Shown here piece by piece: positions 7,553 through 15,279 of a DNA stretch of 43,928 bases (positions within the stretch are counted from its first letter, which is position 1; every line of letters begins with the position of its first letter). The DNA is from Methanomassiliicoccaceae archaeon UBA404 (GTDB lineage: Archaea > Thermoplasmatota > Thermoplasmata > Methanomassiliicoccales > Methanomethylophilaceae). The notes under the pieces were generated by a model. The model had not been told where the DNA came from and did not search any database. It was given only the letters and a program-made list of their open reading frames with translations. The stretch lies in assembly GCA_002498605.1 (NCBI GenBank), contig DAHY01000020.1:1-43928 (forward strand), read 5' to 3'. The position numbers and the translations under genes were made by a program.

Positions 7553-8625
7553 AGATAATACACCCCCGTCCGAATCCGATTATCGCCGCAATGTACACTC
7601 TGAGGGATATGAATGTGGACGTGGTTGTGATTCACGGTCCGGCAGGATGCGGATTCATGGCCTCTCGTTCGTTGGAACAGGCCGGAGTCAGAATCGTTAC
7701 GACGGCTCTGTCCGAAACCGACCTGATATTCGGAGGTTCGGAAGAACTCATCAAAACACTCAAAGAAGTCGACGAAAGGTTCAATCCGAAGACCGTTGCG
7801 GTAATCGGAACCTGCGCGAGCATGATAATCGGGGAAGACATGAAATCTTCCATTAAAAGAGCCGGATTGAACTGTACCGTTTTTCCCGTGGAAGTTCACG
7901 GCTGCATGGCAAACAATACCGAAGGAGCAATCAAAGCTTTGGAAGCCGGACGCGACGCAGGCATAATTTCCCCGGAAGAAACAGAGCGTCAGATTAATCT
8001 GATGAAGGCGGCCACCGAAATGGAAAAGAAAAGGGGATTGGCCAGCAAGCCGTACATGAAACCCTCTGTCGGAGCCACCAAACTCAATGTCTGCAAAAAG
8101 ATATGCGACGCGCTGTCGCAAGACAAAAAGGTCGCGGTCGTGCTTAACGCAAAAAAAGAACTGGCATACAGGTTTGCGGACATGTTTCTCGCAGTCGACG
8201 AAGCACGTAAAAAACTCGGCGGAGAGGTTTTCTTCGTTGCAAATCTCGATACCGAAAAAGGGCTTCCGAGAATCCGCGGTTATGCGAAAAATATCCTGGC
8301 ACAGTTGGAAGACGAAGGAGTATTGCTGAATTCCAACACCGGAGGCCTGGACGAATACGCTTTGATCGGCGACGATTTGAAATTACCGGTTGAAAGTTTT
8401 AATCCCGACCTTACGGTAATCATGGGAATCTGTCATGCCTATCCCGACATAAAAGAAGACGATATACTCATCACGGATCAGCCGAGACAGCTCTCCAATT
8501 ACATTAATTCCGGATTCCCGAATTCCGTCGGCGAAATATCGTCCCATTCTTTGGTTATGGGCACCGACACGATTATTCCGTTGGAAACCGCCGATACCCT
8601 GAGAGAGCTGGTGAGAGAAAATTGA
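7549..8625 (+). CDS. cfbD: Ni-sirohydrochlorin a,c-diamide reductive cyclase, NifD-like subunit CfbD
   Basis: Catalytic partner of CfbC that reduces and cyclises the nickel tetrapyrrole. The 358-residue protein starts MKIIHPRPNPIIAAMYTLRD and is shorter than nitrogenase NifD. IHGPAGCGFM holds Cys34 and VIGTCASMIIGED holds Cys89, at positions typical of the cluster ligands in NifD/BchN-like proteins; Cys109 and Cys119 follow in the same domain. No NifK-like partner is encoded, consistent with CfbD working as a homodimer. Start and stop both overlap neighbouring genes by 4 nt. Confidence 0.92.
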   Translation: MKIIHPRPNPIIAAMYTLRDMNVDVVVIHGPAGCGFMASRSLEQAGVRIVTTALSETDLIFGGSEELIKTLKEVDERFNPKTVAVIGTCASMIIGEDMKSSIKRAGLNCTVFPVEVHGCMANNTEGAIKALEAGRDAGIISPEETERQINLMKAATEMEKKRGLASKPYMKPSVGATKLNVCKKICDALSQDKKVAVVLNAKKELAYRFADMFLAVDEARKKLGGEVFFVANLDTEKGLPRIRGYAKNILAQLEDEGVLLNSNTGGLDEYALIGDDLKLPVESFNPDLTVIMGICHAYPDIKEDDILITDQPRQLSNYINSGFPNSVGEISSHSLVMGTDTIIPLETADTLRELVREN

Positions 8626-9950
8626 AAGGAATCGTGATAGCGGGTACCGGCAGCAACGTCGGCAAGACTTCCATAACCACGGGAATTCTTTCGCTGCTGT
8701 CAAAAAAATATAAAGTACAGGCCTTCAAAGCAGGCCCGGACTTTATCGACCCGATGTATCATTCGTTGGCGTCCGGCAGAGCCTGCAGAAATCTCGACTC
8801 GTTCATGATGGACGAAGACACCATTCGGAAGGTTGTCGGCAATGCATCGAAGGATGCGGACCTTTGCGTCATAGAAGGGGTAAGGGGTCTCTACGAAGGA
8901 TTTTCCGCGGAGACCGATGTGGGTTCCACTGCGGGTTTGGCGAAGATACTCGGATTCCCGGTTATTCTGACCGTGGATGTAAGATCTTTGAACAGAAGCG
9001 CCGCCGCAATAATCAACGGATTCACCGATTTCGATCCGGACGTGAATATCAGGGGTCTGATTCTCAACAATATTTCCGGCAAACAGCACGAAGACAAAAT
9101 CGATGACGTAATGAAACGGTACTGCAGGCAGGAAGTTGTGGGAAAAATACGGAAACTTCCCGAAGGTCCCGCAAAACGGAGAAGAGCGGGATTGGTCACT
9201 CCCGATTCCGGAGAATGGGATTTATCCCCCTTCGAAGAAATGGCGGAAGGCATTGATTTGAACAAATTGATGAACGTCGCCGAATCTTCGGATTCAGATT
9301 TGCCGACCGAGGATCTTTACGTCAAAAGAAAGGCGGGGATGACCGCCGCCGTTCCAATGGATGACGCATTCTGTTTCTACTACAGGGAAAACCTGGAGTG
9401 TCTCGAGGCATCCGGCATAAAAGTGAAACATTTCTCGCCTGTGGCGGGTGATACGCTTCCGGATGCGGATATGTACTATCTCGGGGGAGGTTATCCGGAG
9501 TTGTATGCGGAGGAGATATCTTCAAACAAAGATTTCATCGAAGGTCTGAAGAACAAAGCAGAAGAAAACATTCCGGTTCTGGGGGAATGCGGCGGACTGC
9601 TGGCTATGTGCAATAACTTAACAGACGCGAACGGTAAAAAACACAGGATGGCAGGGATATTCGATGCCGAAGCCGAGATGACCGAGAAACGTCACGGACC
9701 CACCTATGTCCGTGCCGTTCCAAACGAAAATAATCCTCTGTTCGACTTACCCGTAAGAGCTCACGAGTATCATTATTCGACGGTAATACCGAAGAACGAT
9801 TCCGTTTACGGTTACGATTTATCCCGTGGGGCCGGCATAAGCGGAATGAAGGACGGTTTTATATTCAAATCATCAATCGGGACATACATGCATCAGAATG
9901 CATTGTCTCAAAAAGATTGGGCGGGCGGATTCGTTTCCGGGTGCAAATAA
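8622..9950 (+). CDS. cfbB: Ni-sirohydrochlorin a,c-diamide synthase CfbB (CbiA/CobB family)
   Basis: Glutamine-dependent amidation of the a and c acetate side chains of Ni-sirohydrochlorin; relatives do the same on cobyrinate. Residues 3-20 carry the CbiA ATP-binding segment IVIAGTGSNVGKTSITTG. The C-terminal half is a class I glutamine amidotransferase with LGGGYPELYAEE and GECGGLLAMC, Cys323 being the nucleophile, plus HEYHYS and GTYMHQN. Length 442 residues is normal. The start is TTG, inside the TTGA overlap with the cfbD stop. CbiA from B12 synthesis is very similar; position in the F430 operon decides for CfbB, but it may serve both pathways. Convergent with the Hsp70 gene after a 5-nt gap. 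Confidence 0.9.
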   Translation: MKGIVIAGTGSNVGKTSITTGILSLLSKKYKVQAFKAGPDFIDPMYHSLASGRACRNLDSFMMDEDTIRKVVGNASKDADLCVIEGVRGLYEGFSAETDVGSTAGLAKILGFPVILTVDVRSLNRSAAAIINGFTDFDPDVNIRGLILNNISGKQHEDKIDDVMKRYCRQEVVGKIRKLPEGPAKRRRAGLVTPDSGEWDLSPFEEMAEGIDLNKLMNVAESSDSDLPTEDLYVKRKAGMTAAVPMDDAFCFYYRENLECLEASGIKVKHFSPVAGDTLPDADMYYLGGGYPELYAEEISSNKDFIEGLKNKAEENIPVLGECGGLLAMCNNLTDANGKKHRMAGIFDAEAEMTEKRHGPTYVRAVPNENNPLFDLPVRAHEYHYSTVIPKNDSVYGYDLSRGAGISGMKDGFIFKSSIGTYMHQNALSQKDWAGGFVSGCK

Positions 9951-9955
9951 TAAAA

Positions 9956-11500
9956 TCAGCCGATTCTTTCGATAAGGCCTTTGGACAGTTCCAATTCTTC
10001 TTCGGATATGCTGAGGGAACTTTCCAGATCGTATTCCTTTATTTCGCCCATGCATTCGACCTCGGCACTGATTGTCCCGTCTTCGGCGGCTTTGAATTTT
10101 ACGGTTATAGGCGTATCCTTCGTGACGTTCTCCGGTAAATCCATGTCGAAGGCTCCGATGTATTTTCCCTCGATTTTGTATATCCTCGTGTCTTCTTCGG
10201 AACGCGGTTCGGAACTTTCGTATATCTCTATCAGGACGGAAGGTTGTCCGTCGGTCACCGGATAATAAATCTTAACGTTTTCCAACGGCAAAGTTTCGTT
10301 TTTGTATATCATGTTGGAAATCATTTCTTTGCCGGCATAATCGACTCCGACACCGAAAGTTTTGCTGAGGACGTTTTTTACGCTGATGGGACACGTTTCT
10401 CCCTTTTCGGTTTCTCTCATTATTTTGTATTTTGCGAACAGCGCGGCGCCTTTGGCAACGGATCTGTCGGGATCGAAAAGGCGCACATTCGCATTAGGAT
10501 AGAGGTTCATGATTCCTTTGATTATGTGCGGCATTCTGCAGGAGCCGCCGACAAGAATGATATCGTCTATTTCGTCCATTGTCATTTCAATGGATTTAAG
10601 AACATTTTCCATAACGTCCAAAGTGCGTTCGAACAGGTGAGCCGTGGTTTCCTCAAACTCGTCTCTGCTGACGGAGTAGATTATGCGTTCGTTTCCCACG
10701 TTCATGGATCCCCTTGTGGAATCAGCCGTGGTCAGTCTTTTTTTGATGGATTCGGTATCGACTTCCAGTGTCGCGGTTGCTTCTTTGTCCTCTTCCAATT
10801 CTTCCAAAGGTACTCCGGAATCATGTGAAACTTTTTTCAGTATAAGAGTAGCCAACGCAACGTCCCAGTCTTTGCCTCCGAGCAGTCTTTCCCCGTCGGT
10901 GGCAATGGCTCTGAACGTGTTTTCGGATATTTCCAAAATCGTAACGTCAAAAGTCCCGCCGCCCAAATCGTAAACCAAAACTCTCTTGTCCGATTCATCT
11001 AGACCGTATCCGAAAGATATGGCGGCCGCGGTAGGTTCGTTGATTATCGTCACGTCCTCCAATCCTGCGATTCTTCCCGCATTTTTGGTGGATTCCCTTT
11101 CGTTCTGTCCGAAATATGCCGGGCAGGTAATAACGGCTTTTTTGATCTCTCTGCCGTGAACTTCGCTGAAGTCGTTCAGTATTTTTTTAAGAATGGCGGC
11201 GGATAAAGTAACCGGGGTATAAATCCGGCCGTCAACTTCGGCTTTGAACTCAGTGCCTATATGCCTCTTTACGGACATGAACGTACGGTTCGGGGGATAC
11301 ATGGCGGCAACATCCTTTGCAGGCGATCCAACGATAATTTCATGATTTTCATTGAAAAGTATGACCGACGGAGTGGTTTCTTCCTGTTCGAAATTTCTTT
11401 CTATTACGGGATCTCCGGTACCGTCGATATATGCCAAGCAGGAGTACGTTGTGCCTAGGTCAATTCCTACACTGAGTTCCTCTTCCATACCCATCTTCAT
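9956..11500 (-). CDS. Lid-less Hsp70/DnaK-family protein
   Basis: ATP-dependent chaperone-like protein of 514 residues. The ATPase domain is complete: VGIDLGTTYSCLAY near residue 11, INEPTAAAISFGYG, VYDLGGGTFDVTI and LVGGSCRMPHI. It continues into a beta-sandwich substrate-binding region (KTFGVGVDYAGKEMISNMI, IYESSEPRSEEDTRIYKIEG) but ends about 100 residues earlier than typical DnaK, with at most a short helix in place of the alpha-helical lid. No dnaJ or grpE lies beside it. The start may be the ATG at 11500 or the one four codons later. An AT-rich box about 25 nt upstream suggests its own promoter. It could be a specialised Hsp70 rather than the housekeeping DnaK. Confidence 0.88.
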   Translation of the reverse strand: MKMGMEEELSVGIDLGTTYSCLAYIDGTGDPVIERNFEQEETTPSVILFNENHEIIVGSPAKDVAAMYPPNRTFMSVKRHIGTEFKAEVDGRIYTPVTLSAAILKKILNDFSEVHGREIKKAVITCPAYFGQNERESTKNAGRIAGLEDVTIINEPTAAAISFGYGLDESDKRVLVYDLGGGTFDVTILEISENTFRAIATDGERLLGGKDWDVALATLILKKVSHDSGVPLEELEEDKEATATLEVDTESIKKRLTTADSTRGSMNVGNERIIYSVSRDEFEETTAHLFERTLDVMENVLKSIEMTMDEIDDIILVGGSCRMPHIIKGIMNLYPNANVRLFDPDRSVAKGAALFAKYKIMRETEKGETCPISVKNVLSKTFGVGVDYAGKEMISNMIYKNETLPLENVKIYYPVTDGQPSVLIEIYESSEPRSEEDTRIYKIEGKYIGAFDMDLPENVTKDTPITVKFKAAEDGTISAEVECMGEIKEYDLESSLSISEEELELSKGLIERIG

Positions 11501-11574
11501 TCCGTATTATTGCTGTTTAATATAGTTCTATGGTTCTCATTCAATAAGTTGTTTTCATAGGTCTGCGGTAAAAA

Positions 11575-13446
11575 TCACTGACACACCGGATTCGGAGCCG
11601 AGCATGAGAATTCTTTGTTGAATCCGTAAGCCCTGATTCCGTTCAGTATCGCAATCGCGGAAACCCCCACGTCCGCGAATATCGCAAACCACATTCCGGC
11701 CAATCCCAAAACCGCCAATCCCAAAGCCAGGAATTTGACGCTCAGCGAAAATACTATGTTCTGATATGCGATTTTCCTCGTATCTCTGGATATCTGTATC
11801 GCTTCGGGTATTTTGCAGAGGGAGTCGTTCATTATCACAACATCCGCGGCTTCGACCGCACTGTCGGAACCGATTCCTCCCATGGCAATGCCCACGTCGG
11901 CTCTTGCGATGGACGGCGCATCGTTGATGCCGTCTCCGACATAAAGCAGAGTTTTACGGCTGCCGTCAAGATAATCTTCCAATTTTCTGAGTTTGTCCTC
12001 GGGCAGAAGCTCACTGTGGAATTTCTCCACCCCCACTATTTCGGCGATTCTTTCCGCCGAGGCGGCGGTGTCGCCGGTCAGCATAACGATTTCATTCACG
12101 CCCATCATTTCCAATTCTTCAATCGCAACGGCGGAATCAAACTTCGGAGTATCGGAAATGGTGATTCTTCCCGCATATACGCCGTCAATCGCAACATGTA
12201 TGTTCGTTACGTCTCCCTCGGCGGTAACGGATTCGATTCCGATTTCTTTCATCAATCCCGCGTTTCCGGTATGAATCGTTTTTCCGTCCACCTCGGTGAT
12301 AATGCCTTTTCCGGGTATGTTTCGGGATTCGCCGATCAGGGAAGCATCCACGGCATCTCCGTAATAATCGATTATTGCGCGGGAGATAGGATGATCCGAT
12401 TTGTATTCGGACATTGCCGCATACCTCACAAGTTCTTCTTCGGAAACACCGTTCGGATATATCCCGGTAAGATTGAAAGTGCCCATTGTCACGGTGCCGG
12501 TTTTATCCATGATAACCGTGTCTGCAAAAGCCAGTCTGTCCATTACCGCGCCTCCGTTGATCAGAATGCCGCTTCTGGACGCCCGACCCACTCCGCAGAA
12601 GAACGTCAGAGGCACCGATATCACCAATGCGCAGGGACAGGATATAACAAGCATTACCAACGCCCGGTAAACCCATACGTCGGCGGGAAGACCGAATGCA
12701 AGCACGGGAATAAGCGCAACGGAAATCGCGGCAATAACCACTGCCGGAGTATAATACCGGGCAAACATCGTGATGAACTTCTCGCTTTCGGATTTCTTTG
12801 CACCGGATTCTTCCACCAGTTCCAAAACCCTTGCCACCGTGGAATCTGAATAAACCTTATCCGCTTTCAGCGTAAGGGATCCGGAAAGATTTATGCTCCC
12901 GCTGAGCACGGAATCTCCCGTACCGGCATCTTTCGGAAGCGATTCTCCCGTCAGTGCCTTCATGTCCAGAGAAGAGGTTCCGGAAACAACGGTTCCGTCG
13001 ATGGGTATGCGTTCTCCGGGGAGAACCGAGTAATAATCCCCCACAACAACATCTTCGGGCGGAATTTCGTATTCCCGGTCATCTCTTATCACCCGGACGG
13101 AAACCGGTTGCATTTCAACCAATTCCGATATGGACTGTCTTGATTTTTGAACCGCGGCCTGTTCGAACAGCACCCCGACGGAGAAGAAGAGCATAACCGC
13201 AACGCCTTCGACGCCCGCACCTATCAGAAATGCTCCCGCCGATGCGATTATCGTAAGAAAATTCTCATCCAGTATCATGCCGTATCTCAGACTTCTCGCG
13301 GCGGCAACCGCAACGGTGTATCCCGCCGCGGCGTACGCCGCCAGAAGAATCGCCAATGACAGAGACGGATGTCCTGTGTAATGCAGCAGAGTTCCGGGAA
13401 CGAACAGCAGAAACGAAATCAGTACTTCGACGGATCTGCGGTTCAA
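11575..13446 (-). CDS. P1B-type heavy-metal efflux ATPase (Zn/Cd/Pb type)
   Basis: Membrane pump that exports soft or transition-metal ions. The 623-residue protein has the TGES actuator motif at 166-169, the transmembrane CPC metal-binding motif at 270-272, the phosphorylation site DKTGT at 314-318, the P1B SDHPIS histidine-proline motif and a GDGINDAPS hinge. CPC with no additional ligand motif obvious to me suggests the CadA/ZntA group. It has no N-terminal metal-binding domain; that domain is a separate gene 4 nt upstream. The C-terminal tail ends CSAPNPVCQ, with two cysteines that may bind metal. Third gene of an ArsR-HMA-ATPase operon. Confidence 0.93.
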   Translation of the reverse strand: MNRRSVEVLISFLLFVPGTLLHYTGHPSLSLAILLAAYAAAGYTVAVAAARSLRYGMILDENFLTIIASAGAFLIGAGVEGVAVMLFFSVGVLFEQAAVQKSRQSISELVEMQPVSVRVIRDDREYEIPPEDVVVGDYYSVLPGERIPIDGTVVSGTSSLDMKALTGESLPKDAGTGDSVLSGSINLSGSLTLKADKVYSDSTVARVLELVEESGAKKSESEKFITMFARYYTPAVVIAAISVALIPVLAFGLPADVWVYRALVMLVISCPCALVISVPLTFFCGVGRASRSGILINGGAVMDRLAFADTVIMDKTGTVTMGTFNLTGIYPNGVSEEELVRYAAMSEYKSDHPISRAIIDYYGDAVDASLIGESRNIPGKGIITEVDGKTIHTGNAGLMKEIGIESVTAEGDVTNIHVAIDGVYAGRITISDTPKFDSAVAIEELEMMGVNEIVMLTGDTAASAERIAEIVGVEKFHSELLPEDKLRKLEDYLDGSRKTLLYVGDGINDAPSIARADVGIAMGGIGSDSAVEAADVVIMNDSLCKIPEAIQISRDTRKIAYQNIVFSLSVKFLALGLAVLGLAGMWFAIFADVGVSAIAILNGIRAYGFNKEFSCSAPNPVCQ

Positions 13447-13450
13447 TCCG

Positions 13451-13672
13451 TCACCTCCCGGACATCACGGCGTCGGATGCGATTTTCTTGATTATCTTTC
13501 TTGCTTCGTCTTCGATTTTATCGATGTGGGCTTCATCCGCATTAATGATAAGGCGCTGAGACATGAATATAACCGAAACGGATTCCACTTCTTTTATTTT
13601 GGAAATCTCTCTTTCGATTTTTCCTCCGCAGTTGCCGCAATGCAAACCTTCCAGTCTGTATGTGAATTTCAT
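13451..13672 (-). CDS. Stand-alone HMA heavy-metal-binding domain protein
   Basis: A 73-residue ferredoxin-like HMA domain with GLHCGNCGGKIE (Cys12 and Cys15), the G-x-x-C-x-x-C metal site of metallochaperones and P1B-ATPase N-terminal domains. It overlaps the ArsR gene (start ATG 13670-13672 shares ATGA with the ArsR stop) and ends 4 nt before the ATPase start. It probably hands metal to the ATPase or replaces the N-terminal domain that pump lacks. Too short for enzymatic function. Confidence 0.9.
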   Translation of the reverse strand: MKFTYRLEGLHCGNCGGKIEREISKIKEVESVSVIFMSQRLIINADEAHIDKIEDEARKIIKKIASDAVMSGR

Positions 13673-14040
13673 TCCGATTCCTCCGAAAGATGTTCGACCG
13701 CGATGTCTATTATGGACTTTACGTGATCGTCACTAAGCGAATAATACACGAATTTTCCTTCTCTTCTTGATTTGACAAGATTGGAATCCTTCAATATTTT
13801 CAACTGATGCGACACGGCGGAATCGGACATGTCCAAAGATTCGCCGATGCAGCAGACGCACATTTCACTGACCTCCAGAGCCATCATTATCCTGAGTCTG
13901 GTATAGTCGCCGAACAGACTGAAGAATTCGGAAAGATCCGTTACGGATTTTCCCTCGGGCAGATTCTTTTTTACAAGTTCGACAACTTCGCGGTGCAGGG
14001 TGTGAGTACAGCTGTCATCAAATTCTGTTTCGTCTTTCAA
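13669..14040 (-). CDS. ArsR/SmtB-family metal-responsive repressor (CadC-like)
   Basis: Winged-helix repressor, 123 residues, first gene of the efflux operon. The DNA-recognition part reads DMSDSAVSHQLKILKDSNLV, then EGKFVYYSL. Two predicted metal sites are visible. One is CadC-like (alpha3N): Cys11 near the N-terminus with Cys61, Cys63 and Cys64 in EMCVCCIG. The other is SmtB-like (alpha5): Asp104, His106, His117 and Glu120, with D-x-H-x10-H-x2-E spacing. Metal binding should release it from the operator at 14041-14072, just upstream of its own start, giving autoregulation. Cd, Pb or Zn are the likely inducers. Confidence 0.93.
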   Translation of the reverse strand: MKDETEFDDSCTHTLHREVVELVKKNLPEGKSVTDLSEFFSLFGDYTRLRIMMALEVSEMCVCCIGESLDMSDSAVSHQLKILKDSNLVKSRREGKFVYYSLSDDHVKSIIDIAVEHLSEESE

Positions 14041-14072
14041 TTGAATACCTGTTCAATTGAATGAACGTTCAA
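14041..14072. promoter_or_regulatory. Tandem ArsR/SmtB-type operator overlapping the arsR promoter
   Basis: Two abutting 16-nt inverted repeats, each TTGAA-N6-TTCAA, at 14041-14056 and 14057-14072. The core TGAA-N6-TTCA is the half-site arrangement of SmtB-type operators. On the minus strand a TATA-like box (about 14080-14071) overlaps the distal repeat, and the proximal repeat covers the presumed start site, so bound repressor would block the basal factors. The junction creates a perfect TTCAATTGAA palindrome (14052-14061), and TGAACGTTCA (14062-14071) is another. Confidence 0.82.
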
Positions 14073-14126
14073 TTATAAAAGGACAAGCCTGCGTTTATTT
14101 TATGAATATGAAGAATATGTATAACC

Positions 14127-15083
14127 ATGAATCCTGAACAAGCTGAGAAATTGTGCAGAGAAGCGATTATGTTCATGATGGGATCCGACGGAAGGGAAAA
14201 ATCTCCGGAAGAAACAGTTCGTTTGTTTTCATCGGTGGCCGAAGCGGGATATCCTTCGGGCATGTTCGGATTGGCAGAGGTGCTCATGGTCGGTTTCGGT
14301 ACGCCGAAAGATTCCGAACGTGCAATCAATCTTTATGAAAAGGCGGCGGAAACCGGTCATGTGGAATCAAATTTCAGACTCGGTATGATTCACACCGGAG
14401 ACTACGGATTCCCGGAAAACCCCGAGGCTTCGTACAGACACTTCAAAACAGCCGCCGATGCCGGAATGACTCCGGCGTACGCATACGTCGCGCAGTATAA
14501 TTTTCACGGTTACGGCACCGATGTGAATTTTGAAAATGCATTCGAATTTTTCCTGAAGTCCGCCGAGGCAGGAGATCCCGTTTCGATGTTCATGGCGGGA
14601 TATATGCTGGAAACCGGCACGGGAACCGAGAAAAATGAAGAAAAAGCCTATGGACTGTTTCTGAAGTCCGCGGAAATCGGAATACCCGAAGCAATAATGA
14701 AAGTCGCGGAGCTGACCTACACAGGTCAGATCCCGGGCGGATTCGAAAAAGCCTTCGAATGGTTTGTCAAAGGGGCCGAAGCCGGCATCACAGGAGCCAA
14801 GGTCAGCGTCGGTACGCTGTATTACGAAGGCAAAGGCGTCAAAAAAGATTTCGGACGTGCCTACGATTATTACTCGCAGGCTTCGGAAGAGGGGGATTCG
14901 GACGCTTCGTTCATGAAGGCCAAAATGGAACTTCAGGGAATGGGAACGGAATCGGACCCCGCTAAAGCCATAGCTACCATGACAAAAGCTTCCGAACAAG
15001 GCAACGAAGAAGCAAAGCAGTTGCTGAATGAACTTCGCAAAGCCCAAAACACTCAGTTTATCGAGATTGACGAAGGAAGTTGA
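14127..15083 (+). CDS. Sel1-repeat (TPR-like) protein A
   Basis: A 318-residue cytoplasmic-looking protein made almost wholly of Sel1-like repeats of about 36 residues, each with the pattern A-x-x-G-x-x-x-A-x-x-x-L-G...G-x-G-x-x-x-D-x-x-x-A. Examples are AAEAGYPSGM, AAETGHVESNFRLG, SAEAGDPVSMFMAG and ASEEGDSDASFMKA. Such alpha-solenoids act as protein-interaction scaffolds; no catalytic domain or signal peptide is visible. It is divergent from the metal-efflux operon and may share its regulatory region; a TATA-like stretch at about 14094-14103 lies 25-30 nt before the ATG. The partner is unknown. Confidence 0.85.
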   Translation: MNPEQAEKLCREAIMFMMGSDGREKSPEETVRLFSSVAEAGYPSGMFGLAEVLMVGFGTPKDSERAINLYEKAAETGHVESNFRLGMIHTGDYGFPENPEASYRHFKTAADAGMTPAYAYVAQYNFHGYGTDVNFENAFEFFLKSAEAGDPVSMFMAGYMLETGTGTEKNEEKAYGLFLKSAEIGIPEAIMKVAELTYTGQIPGGFEKAFEWFVKGAEAGITGAKVSVGTLYYEGKGVKKDFGRAYDYYSQASEEGDSDASFMKAKMELQGMGTESDPAKAIATMTKASEQGNEEAKQLLNELRKAQNTQFIEIDEGS

Positions 15084-15087
15084 AAAA

Positions 15088-15225
15088 TCACTCTTCGTAA
15101 ACTTCGAAATCTTCTTTTCCCACGCCGCAGTCGGGACATTCGAAATCATCGGGAAGATCCTCGAATTTTACGCCCTCTTTCTCTTCGTCGTAGATGTATC
15201 CGCAGACTGAACAGATGTACTTCAT
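15088..15225 (-). CDS. Rubredoxin, small
   Basis: A 45-residue one-electron carrier with a mononuclear Fe(Cys)4 site. It begins MKYICSVCGYIYDEE and carries ECPDCGVGKEDF, so Cys5, Cys8, Cys30 and Cys33 form the two C-x-x-C knuckles. The usual LPDDWxCPxC tryptophan is phenylalanine here (LPDDFECPDC), and the protein is 7-8 residues shorter than a typical rubredoxin. It lies 4 nt from the convergent Sel1 gene. The partner could be an oxidative-stress enzyme such as rubrerythrin, but none is in the window. Confidence 0.93.
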   Translation of the reverse strand: MKYICSVCGYIYDEEKEGVKFEDLPDDFECPDCGVGKEDFEVYEE

Positions 15226-15279
15226 AAAACGCGGACAGGTATTTCTGTTTTTAATCCTATCCGTTCTTTTTCGGCAAAA

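Noticed and set aside
4777..8625. Nitrogenase or chlorophyll-type reductase system
   Set aside because: NifH- and NifD-like proteins are present, but NifK/NifE/NifB are not and the neighbours are F430 genes, so the CfbCD assignment is better.
12016..12849. 277-codon frame on the plus strand inside the efflux ATPase
   Set aside because: Antisense to conserved ATPase motifs; low-complexity His/Arg/Asn-rich product typical of a shadow frame.
14367..15149. 260-codon minus-strand frame opposite Sel1 protein A
   Set aside because: Phe- and Ser-rich shadow of the Sel1 repeats; it also overlaps the rubredoxin gene in another frame.
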